Shown here: positions 15,691 through 22,492 of the stretch, piece after piece
How the letters are laid out: every line of letters starts with the position of its first letter
How positions within the stretch are numbered: the first letter of the stretch is position 1
Source: Acetatifactor sp.
Lineage (GTDB): Bacteria; Bacillota; Clostridia; Lachnospirales; Lachnospiraceae
Assembly (NCBI GenBank): GCA_016290775.1
Contig: JAEEVF010000005.1
Span: forward strand, 62,001 to 126,000
Direction: 5' to 3'
DNA: 64,000 nucleotides
Program-made: the position numbers and the translations under genes
Notes under the pieces: model-generated
Told to the model about the DNA's origin: nothing
The model's input: the letters and a program-made list of their open reading frames with translations, nothing else
The model's database searches: none

Positions 15691-16189
15691 GGATGCATAT
15701 GAAGGGGAGCATTCGTCCTACAGAAGCAATCCGCTCATTGCATTGGGCTTCTTCAAGGCTGGTGAGATTGAAACATGGGGACAGGGTTTTGAGAAGATAA
15801 AGGATGCCTGTGAGCTGGCAGGAGCACCATTGCCGGAAATAAAGGCAACCCAGGGTAGCGTGACCATGGTTGTCAGGGGATCAGAGCATTACATGGAGCT
15901 TTTGAAAAACAACATAGGCACTAACATAGGCACTAACATAGGCACCAACATAGGCAGAAGTGCCTATGATGAGGAAGATATTGTTAAAGAAAAATTTCTT
16001 GCCTTTTGTGATGTCCCTAGGTCAAAGGCCGAAATTCAGGCATATTTAGGAATAAAGTCAGAGAGTTATACCAGACAGAAAATACTGCTTCCGCTTTTGG
16101 AGAGTGGTGAATTAGTTCGAACGATCCCAGAGAAGCCTAAAAGCAAAAATCAGAAATATATATCATCAAGGAGGTCATATGAACTATAG
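15691..16189 (+). pseudogene. 3' remnant of an AlbA/COG2865-type ATP-binding regulator gene
   Basis: The frame corresponds to the C-terminal half of COG2865 (AlbA_2) proteins: SNPLIALGFFKAGEIETWGQGFEKI is the conserved GHKL-like box normally written RNxxIAxxFxxxGxIExWGxG, and a winged-helix domain follows (KAEIQAYLGIKSESYTRQKIL). The N-terminal AlbA domain is missing. A 12-bp unit (ATAGGCACTAAC) repeated at 15914-15955 encodes GTNI repeats in the linker. The open frame extends back to 15641 only by chance overlap with the membrane gene. The stop lies within the start of the next gene. Confidence 0.72.
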
Positions 16190-17366
16190 AGCATTGGGGA
16201 AGACGGGACTTATGGTCAGTGAGATCGGCTTTGGCGGGGAATGGCTGGAGCGGCATGATGAGGCGCATTCGGTGGAGCTGTTAGTATATGCGCACGAAAA
16301 GGGCATTAACGTGGTTGATTGCTGGATGGCGGATCCGAAGTCGCGGGATATCATCGGGAAGGCGATGGAAGGGTGCCGCGATTCGTGGTACGTGCAGGGG
16401 CATATAGGTTCGACGTATCAGAACGGGCAGTATGTGAGGACGAGGGACATGAAGTTCGTACGGCCCGCATTTGAGGACCTGCTCATAAGGCTGCGCACGG
16501 ACTATATTGATCTCGGAATGATCCATTATGTCGATACGGTGGAAGACTGGAACAAGATCATGGACGGCGAGTTCATCGCCTATGTGCGCGAGCTGCGCGA
16601 GAAGGGCGCGATCAGGCATATCGGGCTGTCCACGCACAATCCCGTGATCGGGCAGATGGCGGTGGAGAGCGGTTTCATCGAGATGATCATGTTCAGCATC
16701 AATCCGGCGTTTGACATGCGGCCGGCCACGGAGGACATTGATGATTTGTTTGTGGGATATGACAAGGCTGCGTTTTCGGGGATTGATCCGGAGCGGGCGC
16801 GGCTTTACCGGATGTGCGAGGAAAAGGGCGTTGGCATTACGGTGATGAAGGGGTATTTCGGCGGCGCGCTGCTGGACAAGGAGCGCTCGCCCTTCGGCGT
16901 TGCGTTCACTCCCGCGCAGCTCATTCATTATGCGCTGACCCGCCCCGGCGTGTCGTCGATCCTGTGCGGATATGACACCAAGGAGCAGATTGACGTGGCG
17001 GTAGCATATGAATCCGCATCGGATGACGAGAAGGATTATGCTTCCGTGATCGCGAATGCGCCGCTGCATTCGTACCGCGGCCAGTGCACGTATTGCGGCC
17101 ATTGCAAGCCCTGCCCCGTGGACATCGACATCGCCATGGTCAATAAGTTTTATGATCTTGCGACAGCGCAGTGCGATGGGGCGAAGGGTTCGGAGACGCA
17201 ATGTTACAAGGCGAAGCCGCGCGTGCCAGAAAGCGTGCAACAACATTACAAGGCGTTGAAACACACTGCCGCCGAGTGCATCGGCTGCAGGTCGTGCGAG
17301 AGCAGATGCCCCTTTGGGGTGGCGATCGCCGAGAGGATGAAAAAGGCAGCGCAGCTGCTGGGGTAG
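16179..17366 (+). CDS. Aldo/keto reductase family protein with C-terminal 2[4Fe-4S] domain
   Basis: Length 395 aa, ATG at 16179 after CAAGGAGGTCAT. An AKR barrel of the COG1453 type (YRALGKTGLMVSEIGFGG at the start, IDLGMIHYVD and HIGLSTHNP in the middle, FTPAQLIHYALTRPGVSSILCG near the end) is followed by a ferredoxin-like part with CTYCGHCKPCP and CIGCRSCESRCP. Electrons probably pass from the clusters to a carbonyl substrate, which is unknown. The usual Asp-Thr-x3-Tyr-Gly site reads VDCWMADPKSRD, and the Lys strand reads YVQGHIG, so the catalytic Tyr and Lys seem replaced. The reaction may therefore differ from normal AKRs. Confidence 0.87.
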   Translation: MNYRALGKTGLMVSEIGFGGEWLERHDEAHSVELLVYAHEKGINVVDCWMADPKSRDIIGKAMEGCRDSWYVQGHIGSTYQNGQYVRTRDMKFVRPAFEDLLIRLRTDYIDLGMIHYVDTVEDWNKIMDGEFIAYVRELREKGAIRHIGLSTHNPVIGQMAVESGFIEMIMFSINPAFDMRPATEDIDDLFVGYDKAAFSGIDPERARLYRMCEEKGVGITVMKGYFGGALLDKERSPFGVAFTPAQLIHYALTRPGVSSILCGYDTKEQIDVAVAYESASDDEKDYASVIANAPLHSYRGQCTYCGHCKPCPVDIDIAMVNKFYDLATAQCDGAKGSETQCYKAKPRVPESVQQHYKALKHTAAECIGCRSCESRCPFGVAIAERMKKAAQLLG

Positions 17367-17379
17367 TGTGGTGCTGGAC

Positions 17380-17441
17380 GTGCCAATGGGGACGGTTCTT
17401 TTTGGCACGTTTGTGCCAAAAAGAACCGTCCCCAATGGCAC
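17380..17441. repeat. Family C palindrome (copy 1)
   Basis: Two 29-bp units of the form GTGCCAxTGGGGACGGTTCT-TTTTGGCAC stand head to head with a 4-bp centre, giving a 62-bp near-perfect palindrome (28 of 29 positions pair). It sits 14 bp after the reductase stop and may also act as its terminator. Confidence 0.8.
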
Positions 17442-17450
17442 ACATGAGAA

Positions 17451-17622
17451 GACTACCTATGGAAGGCAACAAGGTTTGAGGGTAGTCATTTAGAAGCTAC
17501 ATTGCCTGAGATGACTACCTGCAGAGGGCAACAAGGCTTGTGGGTAGTCCTTTGGAAGCCATGTCGCCTGAGAAGACTACCTACGGAGGTTAAGAAGATT
17601 TGTGGGTAGTCCTTTGCTTGCT
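17451..17622. repeat. Family A array: three 62-bp units
   Basis: GACTACC occurs at 17451, 17513 and 17575 and its complement GGTAGTC at 17481, 17543 and 17605, so the period is 62 bp and the arm offset 30 bp. The parts between the arms are also similar from unit to unit. Each unit carries a second, interleaved pair (GGCAACA, and TTGCC or TGTCGCC). Confidence 0.8.
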
Positions 17623-17624
17623 CC

Positions 17625-17876
17625 AAAAGCAACAAAGAGCAAGCGTTGAGGCCGGCTATGTTGCCGTTGGGGCAAATGAAGGAAGCTAAAAGCAACAAAG
17701 AGCAAGCGTTGAGGCTTGCGATGTTGCCTTTGGGGCAAATGAAGGAAGCTAAAAGCAACAAAGATCATGTGTTGAGGCCAGCCATGTTGCTTTTGCAGAA
17801 GCTCAAGTAATTGAAAGCAACAAAGAGCAGGCGTTGAGATGTACCATGTTGCCTTTGAAGCAAGCGGTGTGATGAA
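17625..17876. repeat. Family B array: four 63-bp units
   Basis: AGCAACA occurs at 17628, 17691, 17754 and 17816. The complementary TGTTGC[CT] occurs exactly 31 bp later each time. Units read approximately AAAAGCAACAAAGAGCAAGC, GTTGAGGCC, ATGTTGCCTTTGGGGCAAAT, GAAGGAAGCT. Two more units lie at 18894-19010. Confidence 0.82.
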
Positions 17877-17883
17877 GGATTTA

Positions 17884-17917
17884 AAACTTGTTTATGTAAT
17901 ATGATATAAACAAGTTT
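17884..17917. promoter_or_regulatory. Perfect 12-bp inverted repeat before the HAD gene
   Basis: AAACTTGTTTAT and ATAAACAAGTTT flank a 10-bp centre. It lies 33 bp before the HAD start. It could be an operator or a transcript hairpin; no gene for a cognate regulator is adjacent. Confidence 0.55.
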
Positions 17918-17949
17918 GGCGTTAGTAGATGTAAAAAGCGAGGAATATT

Positions 17950-18828
17950 ATGGGTAATGGTAGCAATGAGCAATTGAAAGAAGAATTGGAAGATAGGCCG
18001 ATCCGGATGGCGATATGCTATGATTTCGACAAAACTTTGTCGCCGGACGACATGCAAACGTTCACGATCATTCCGTCCCTCGGAATGGAGAAGGAAGCGT
18101 TCTGGGCGCTGTCGGACAAGCTCGCGCACGAGAATTCCATGGACGGCAATCTGGCGTGGATGTACGAGCTGCTGGCGCGCTCGAAGGTGGAGCGGCAGCC
18201 GATCCGCAAGGAATATTTCCGCGAAGTCGGCAAGCACGTGCCTTTGTTTGACGGCGTCCGCGAGTGGTTTGGCCTGGTGAACGAGTACGGCAAGCGCTGC
18301 GGCGTGGAGGTGGAGCACTACATCATATCCTCCGGCCTGAAGGAAATCATTGAAGGCAGCGAGATCGCAGGAGAGTTTTCGAGGATATATGCGTCGTCAT
18401 ATCTTTACACGGTCGACGGCATCGCCGAGTGGCCCGCGCAGGCCGTGAATTACACCAACAAGACACAGTACATCTTCCGCATCGCAAAGGGCATTTTTGA
18501 GGTGTGCGACGAGCGCGTGAACGACAGCATGGCGGAGGAGGATCTGTACATTCCGTACGAGAACATCGTATATATCGGCGACAGCGCCACGGACATTCCG
18601 TGCATGCGCCTGGTGAAGAGCCGCGGCGGGTTCTCCATCGGCGTCTACGATCCGCAGAAGAACCAGACCGACAAGGTGAAGCGCCTCTTCGCGGACGGAC
18701 GCCTGACCTTCTTCGCGCCCGCGGACTACCGCGCCGGCGGCGAGCTCATGCGCTTCATGCAGAAGGTCATCGACGAAGTCGCCGCGAAGGAAAGAGTGAA
18801 GCGAGAGCAAGGGAAACTCAAGGCGTGA
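17950..18828 (+). CDS. HAD-superfamily phosphatase-like hydrolase
   Basis: Length 292 aa, ATG at 17950 behind GCGAGGAATATT. HAD motif I is CYDFDKTLSPDD (residues ~22-33, nucleophile Asp and acid Asp), motif II YIISSGLKEII, and motif IV VYIGDSATDIPCM. A helical cap lies between I and II. The fold suits a small-molecule phosphatase of the phosphoserine-phosphatase type. The substrate is unknown. The gene stands alone between repeat arrays; the C-terminus is basic and helical. Confidence 0.85.
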   Translation: MGNGSNEQLKEELEDRPIRMAICYDFDKTLSPDDMQTFTIIPSLGMEKEAFWALSDKLAHENSMDGNLAWMYELLARSKVERQPIRKEYFREVGKHVPLFDGVREWFGLVNEYGKRCGVEVEHYIISSGLKEIIEGSEIAGEFSRIYASSYLYTVDGIAEWPAQAVNYTNKTQYIFRIAKGIFEVCDERVNDSMAEEDLYIPYENIVYIGDSATDIPCMRLVKSRGGFSIGVYDPQKNQTDKVKRLFADGRLTFFAPADYRAGGELMRFMQKVIDEVAAKERVKREQGKLKA

Positions 18829-18829
18829 C

Positions 18830-18891
18830 GTGCCAGTGGGGACGGTTCTTTTTGGCACGTTTGTGCCACTGGGGACGGTTCCTGGTGGCAC
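18830..18891. repeat. Family C repeat (copy 2, tandem orientation)
   Basis: Two family C units follow each other in the same orientation (GTGCCAGTGGGGACGG... and GTGCCACTGGGGACGG...), unlike the head-to-head copies elsewhere. Total length is again 62 bp. Confidence 0.78.
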
Positions 18892-18893
18892 AA

Positions 18894-19010
18894 AGCAACA
18901 CGGAGCAGGCGTCGAGCACTCCCTTGTTGCCTTTGAAGCAAGTGGAGGAAGCAAAAAGCAACAAAGAGCGGGCATTGAGGCCTGCCATGTTGCCTTTGGA
19001 GTAGGCCAGG
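18894..19010. repeat. Family B array: two more 63-bp units
   Basis: AGCAACA at 18894 and 18957, TGTTGCC at 18925 and 18988: the same 63-bp period and 31-bp offset as the larger array 1.1 kb upstream. It directly abuts a family C element. Confidence 0.82.
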
Positions 19011-19020
19011 AGGTTATGCG

Positions 19021-19425
19021 ATGAAAACCATCAAGGTGGTTGCGGCGGTGATAAGAAAGGTGGATGCGAGCGGCAGGGACATGATCTTTGCGACGCAGCG
19101 CGGATATGGAGAGTTCAAGGATGGCTGGGAGTTTCCGGGCGGCAAGGTGGAGCCTGGCGAGTCCCCCGAGGAAGCTTTGAAGCGCGAGATCCGCGAGGAA
19201 CTTGAGGCGGAGATCGAGGTCGGCGAGCTGATCGAGACGGTGGAATATGATTATCCTGCATTTCATCTTTCCATGGACTGCTTTTGGTGCAAATTGATTT
19301 CAGATGATCTGAAGCTAAAGGAGGCGGAGGCCGCGCGATGGCTCGCCGGTTCGGAGCTGCAAGGCGTCGCCTGGCTCCCCGCCGACCTGGAGTTGATCGA
19401 GCATATTATTGCAGCTTTGGGGTGA
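19021..19425 (+). CDS. Nudix hydrolase (MutT/NudG-like)
   Basis: Length 134 aa, ATG at 19021 after CAGGAGGTTATGCG. The Nudix box (G-x5-E-x7-REUxEE) is complete at residues ~41-63: GGKVEPGESPEEALKREIRE followed by ELEAE, preceded by the strand FKDGWEFPG. The short size and VVAAVIRK start resemble (d)CTP pyrophosphohydrolase or MutT enzymes that clean the nucleotide pool or remove 8-oxo-dGTP. Metal-dependent hydrolysis of a nucleoside triphosphate is expected. It stands alone and is flanked by repeats on both sides. Confidence 0.88.
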   Translation: MKTIKVVAAVIRKVDASGRDMIFATQRGYGEFKDGWEFPGGKVEPGESPEEALKREIREELEAEIEVGELIETVEYDYPAFHLSMDCFWCKLISDDLKLKEAEAARWLAGSELQGVAWLPADLELIEHIIAALG

Positions 19426-19431
19426 GCTGGC

Positions 19432-19510
19432 GTGCCACTGGGGACGGTTCTTTTTGGCACGTTTTTGCCTGGGGGCAAAACGTGCCAAAAAGAACCGTCC
19501 CCAGTGGCAC
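19432..19510. repeat. Family C palindrome (copy 3) with extended loop
   Basis: Two head-to-head 29-bp units are joined by a longer centre that is itself a hairpin (GTTTTTGCC, TGGG, GGCAAAAC), so the whole 79 bp forms one continuous stem. Confidence 0.8.
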
Positions 19511-19533
19511 GCAAATTTTTCTAGGAGGAGCAT

Positions 19534-19707
19534 ATGGAAACGTGGTATTATGAAGTGGTGAGCATTGACGGAGATTATGCGAATTTGCGCAGGACGGACA
19601 TCGAGTCCGACGACTTGAAGCTTGTGGCGCGGGCGCTGCTCCCGCCGGAGATTACAGAAGGTAGCAAGCTCAAGTATGAGATGATGCAGTATGAAATGGA
19701 GATGTAA
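19534..19707 (+). CDS. Small DUF-like protein, 57 aa
   Basis: ATG at 19534 follows CTAGGAGGAGCAT and the frame ends at TAA 19705-19707, two bases before the next start. The protein begins METWYYEVVSIDGDYANL and continues with VARALLPPEI and EGSKLKYEMMQYEM. The alternating pattern suggests a small beta-barrel like DUF3006 proteins, where DGDYA and the ARALLPPEI segment fall on strands. Tight coupling to the membrane protein suggests a common function. Unknown. Confidence 0.65.
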   Translation: METWYYEVVSIDGDYANLRRTDIESDDLKLVARALLPPEITEGSKLKYEMMQYEMEM

Positions 19708-19709
19708 AC

Positions 19710-20195
19710 ATGATCATTGTGATCGAAGGTATTGTGCTTTGTGCGGCGTTTACGGCGACGGTATATGCCATGTCGCGAAATCCCATCAAAACTTTGTACA
19801 ATTACCCGCCGAAGATCCAGGAGCGGGTGAAATCGCTGGAGGAATACAAGGACCAGATTCCGACGCGGAAGAACAAGCTGGCCGCGAAGGGCGTGGCGAT
19901 GCTGGTTTTCGCGTTTTTGCTGAGCATGATCCTGCGGTATATCAATGGGTACACGACATTCCTCGAGGCGTTTGGCCTGGGCTTTCTGCTTTGGACGATC
20001 GTGAGCCTGTATGACGCCATCGTACTCGATATCATATGGTTTTGCCATGATCCGCACTTTGTTTTCAAGGGCACCGAGGACATGGTGGAGGAGTATCACA
20101 ATTATTGGTTCCACATTAAGGGATTTTTTATCGGCGAAGGTTTGGCGCTGGTGGTCTGTGCGCTGGCCGGCCTCGTCGTGCAGTTCGTGTTTTAA
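19710..20195 (+). CDS. Four-helix membrane protein of unknown function, 161 aa
   Basis: ATG at 19710, two bases behind the small 57-aa gene, so the two are translated together. Hydrophobic helices at about 2-19, 61-82, 86-110 and 138-160. The loop NYPPKIQERVKSLEEYKDQIPTRK is cytoplasmic by charge. HDPHFVFKGTEDMVEEYHNYWFHIKG between helices 3 and 4 holds several His residues that could bind metal or haem. I know no function for this type of clostridial membrane protein. Confidence 0.68.
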   Translation: MIIVIEGIVLCAAFTATVYAMSRNPIKTLYNYPPKIQERVKSLEEYKDQIPTRKNKLAAKGVAMLVFAFLLSMILRYINGYTTFLEAFGLGFLLWTIVSLYDAIVLDIIWFCHDPHFVFKGTEDMVEEYHNYWFHIKGFFIGEGLALVVCALAGLVVQFVF

Positions 20196-20198
20196 AAC

Positions 20199-20292
20199 GT
20201 GCCAAAAAGAACCGTCCAAGGCTTGGAATGCGCAGCATTCCATGATCCCGAAGCGAAGCGAGGGACGTGACGAAGGTCACGCCCAGTGGCAC
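20199..20292. repeat. Family C unit (copy 4) interrupted by a 64-bp insert
   Basis: The left part (GTGCCAAAAAGAACCGTCC, 20199-20217) and right part (CCAGTGGCAC, ending 20292) of one family C unit are separated by 20218-20281. The insert contains GGAATGC-GCA-GCATTCC, GTGAC-GAA-GGTCAC and a CCGAAGCGAAGCGAGG stretch, i.e. short stable hairpins. A reverse-oriented relic of the insert (GTGACCTTCGTCATGTCCC) follows the family C unit at 30009. Confidence 0.75.
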
Positions 20293-20318
20293 GCCCAATG
20301 GCTCATAAGGAGGATATC

Positions 20319-21668
20319 ATGAAACGAAAAGGATTTTTACTAGTTGCAGTTGTGTCTGCTATGTTGGTGATTGCTTCCTGCAGCGGATTTGGCGGGAAGG
20401 CAAGTGAGAGCGGCGTAGAGTCAGCGCAGGAAAGTAGTGTGGAGTCTGCGGCGCAGCAGGGAAATGACGTGGCATCCGCAAGCGTACAGGAAAGCGCTGC
20501 GGAGTCAGCGGCCGTGCAAGAGAGCGGAGCTGAAAGTGTGCAGGAGAGCGCCACGAATTCACAGGAAAGCATAGAGGTGGCATCCTCGGAGAGTGAGGCG
20601 TCAGCGGCCTCTTCCGAAGCGAGCGAACCAGCAAAGCCGAGGTGGCCTTCTGAGAAAAGTATTCCTGGCGATCCATTCCCTGAGCCCGCACCGGATCCGA
20701 CGCCGATCCCGAACGATCCCGTTTTGCATGGATATAACAGGATTGAGCTTAGCGGCAATCGCAACGATCACGTGATCACGGACAAGTACTGTTATCTGAG
20801 ATCTGACAAATATGTCATGTTCTTTGAAGATAATCTTGATCTTCCGGGCGATCTGAAGAAAAACGTTGATCTGATCATGGACACCATCGAGGATGTGGTT
20901 GGAGTTCCGTTCAATGCGGAGAAATTTAAGCCCATCCCTGGAAATTATACGCACTTTGACCATGATCCATGGGAGGGCATTGAACTGAATAAGCGTGTGG
21001 CCATCCATGTTTACGTGGACCACGAGGACGTCGGTTACATCTGCAGTGCCGATGCGGAAAATGTTACCATCTTCATGTACGAGTTGTACACGGATAAGTT
21101 CTGGAATTCTGTTCCGTCCTACAGGGACAACGCTTGGCGCCGCTCAGATTATATTGATTATTACATCTTCGCCCACGAGCTGACACACGCTTTGACAACC
21201 CGTTACGCAACCATGTCGGAGATTATGACAGAGGGTATGGCCGATTACGTCGCCATGGAGGTCATGGAGCGTCTGAAGGATACGTCGTCGGACTTCCAGA
21301 AATCACTCGATCATATGTATTTCAATTTTGAGTACAGGATCGCGAAGGACGTGACCAAGGACACCATAGAGGAAATCTTTACGGATGACCTTTCCGAACT
21401 CGAATATGTCAACCGCACGGACAAATATACTTTGGGAAGAATGATCGGAAGTTACCTTTCCGAAAGCTACGGCGAGTCGTTCCTGCGGGATTACATGGAC
21501 GCCGTGTCGAACCTCGGGGATCGTTTTGACTACTGTAACATGAGCCGCCCGCAGAAGGAAAAGTATACGCAGAAATTCAAGCAGCTCTTCGGAGACGATG
21601 TCTTCGTGGGCTTCGCCGAGTGGTACAAGAAAAACGCAAAAGAGACAATGAGGGAGTACATTTACTAA
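20319..21668 (+). CDS. Lipoprotein with HELTH gluzincin-type peptidase domain (copy 1)
   Basis: Length 449 aa from ATG at 20319 behind AAGGAGGATATC. Residues 1-20 form a lipoprotein signal ending in IASC. A long Ser/Glu/Ala-rich linker (~25-115) reaches through the wall. The folded part begins near 125. HELTHALTTRYATMSEIMTEGMADYVA (residues ~287-313) carries the HExxH zinc site and a downstream Glu in TEGMADY, typical of gluzincin peptidases of the MA clan. It is very similar to the protein at 23098 (identical NSVPSYRDNAWRR and YCYLRSDKYVMFFE), so the two are recent paralogs. A surface protease or a substrate-binding relative is likely. Confidence 0.82.
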   Translation: MKRKGFLLVAVVSAMLVIASCSGFGGKASESGVESAQESSVESAAQQGNDVASASVQESAAESAAVQESGAESVQESATNSQESIEVASSESEASAASSEASEPAKPRWPSEKSIPGDPFPEPAPDPTPIPNDPVLHGYNRIELSGNRNDHVITDKYCYLRSDKYVMFFEDNLDLPGDLKKNVDLIMDTIEDVVGVPFNAEKFKPIPGNYTHFDHDPWEGIELNKRVAIHVYVDHEDVGYICSADAENVTIFMYELYTDKFWNSVPSYRDNAWRRSDYIDYYIFAHELTHALTTRYATMSEIMTEGMADYVAMEVMERLKDTSSDFQKSLDHMYFNFEYRIAKDVTKDTIEEIFTDDLSELEYVNRTDKYTLGRMIGSYLSESYGESFLRDYMDAVSNLGDRFDYCNMSRPQKEKYTQKFKQLFGDDVFVGFAEWYKKNAKETMREYIY

Positions 21669-21681
21669 GGCTCGGCGTGCC

Positions 21682-21954
21682 ATGAAAGCAAGCATGCAGC
21701 AGGGGCGTGACAGTTTTCAGTCAAGCATGAATCAGTTGAACAGGTCACTTAATGACACAGATGCTAACCTCAAAAAGGCACAGCAGGCGCGCAAGGAATA
21801 TGAACAGCAGCAGAACGCCGGCAAGAAGGGCGGAAGCTTGGCCTTGCCAATTATCCTCGCAATTGTTGGCATGGTGATCATGCAAAATGCGGCGGGCCTC
21901 GTGATCGGCTTTATCATTGGCCTGATCATCAACGCCAGCAGCAAGAAAGAATGA
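21682..21954 (+). CDS. Small membrane protein with coiled N-terminus, 90 aa
   Basis: ATG at 21682, 13 bp after the lipoprotein stop; the ribosome site is poor (AAGG), and ATG codons 12 and 45 bp further are alternatives. Residues 1-45 are polar and helical with a heptad-like spacing (SSMNQLNRSLNDTDANLKKAQQARKEYEQQQ). Residues ~52-84 are one or two hydrophobic helices (LALPIILAIVGMVIMQ, GLVIGFIIGLII). Probably anchors or scaffolds at the membrane. No function recognised. Confidence 0.55.
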   Translation: MKASMQQGRDSFQSSMNQLNRSLNDTDANLKKAQQARKEYEQQQNAGKKGGSLALPIILAIVGMVIMQNAAGLVIGFIIGLIINASSKKE

Positions 21955-21968
21955 AAAATTCCATTCTC

Positions 21969-22319
21969 TACCGAAGAAGATCTGTGTGTATGATTTGTGC
22001 GGTAATTGTTGAAAAGCTTGAGTTGAGGAGGTACCGCAAACTAAGAATTTCTTGCTTACTTGCGGTAGAGTGAAGCGAGCCTGAAAGTTTGTAGTACCGC
22101 ATGCATTGAACATGATTTGAAAATACGGTAGTGATGCGAGGATGAATTCAAAATGAGTTACCGCATGGTAGAGACGATGGGAAGCGGTGCGGTAGTGAAT
22201 GAAAAACGGGGAGATTTTGCATACCGCAAAAAGCTTGAAACATTGAGAATGCGGTAGAGATTGAAAATGTGGGCGAAAACAGGTACCGTAAAGAAACGCA
22301 AAAAGAAGAAATTGCGGTA
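21969..22319. repeat. Family D array: six 63-bp units of alternating TACCGCA / TGCGGTA
   Basis: TACCG-type heptamers start at 21969, 22032, 22095, 22159, 22222 and 22284. Their complement TGCGGTA (one copy TACGGTA) starts at 21998, 22061, 22124, 22188, 22250 and 22313. The period is 62-64 bp and the offset 28-29 bp. Sequence between the arms is largely different from unit to unit, so the heptamers are what is conserved. No gene lies in 21955-22492. Confidence 0.85.
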
Positions 22320-22392
22320 AAGAAGACGGGAAAGCAACGAAAAACGGGCATGCAGACTGGCGCAAGTAAGAAAACAGGCTAGTGCGGAAGAC

Positions 22393-22485
22393 AAGAAAGA
22401 TAAAAAGGCAAAAAAGACACAAAAGGCAAGAAGGCAAAAAAGACACAAAAGACACAAAAGACACAAAAGGCACAAAAGGCAGGAA
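22393..22485. repeat. Short tandem repeat of AAAAGACAC / AAAAGGCAC units
   Basis: Nine- to ten-base purine-rich units are repeated about seven times directly upstream of the ribosome site of the acetyltransferase. On the coding strand the leader would be unstructured and A-rich. Slippage could change the leader length. Confidence 0.65.
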
Positions 22486-22492
22486 AGTTAAA

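Noticed and set aside
15914-15955. Insertion-sequence end at the 12-bp repeats
   Set aside because: The repeats encode the GTNI linker common in COG2865 proteins and are part of the gene remnant; no transposase is near.
17451-22319. CRISPR arrays in the 62-63 bp repeat regions
   Set aside because: The conserved parts are heptamers in alternating orientation, too short for CRISPR repeats. In families A and B the intervals are similar to each other instead of unique, and no Cas gene lies in the window.
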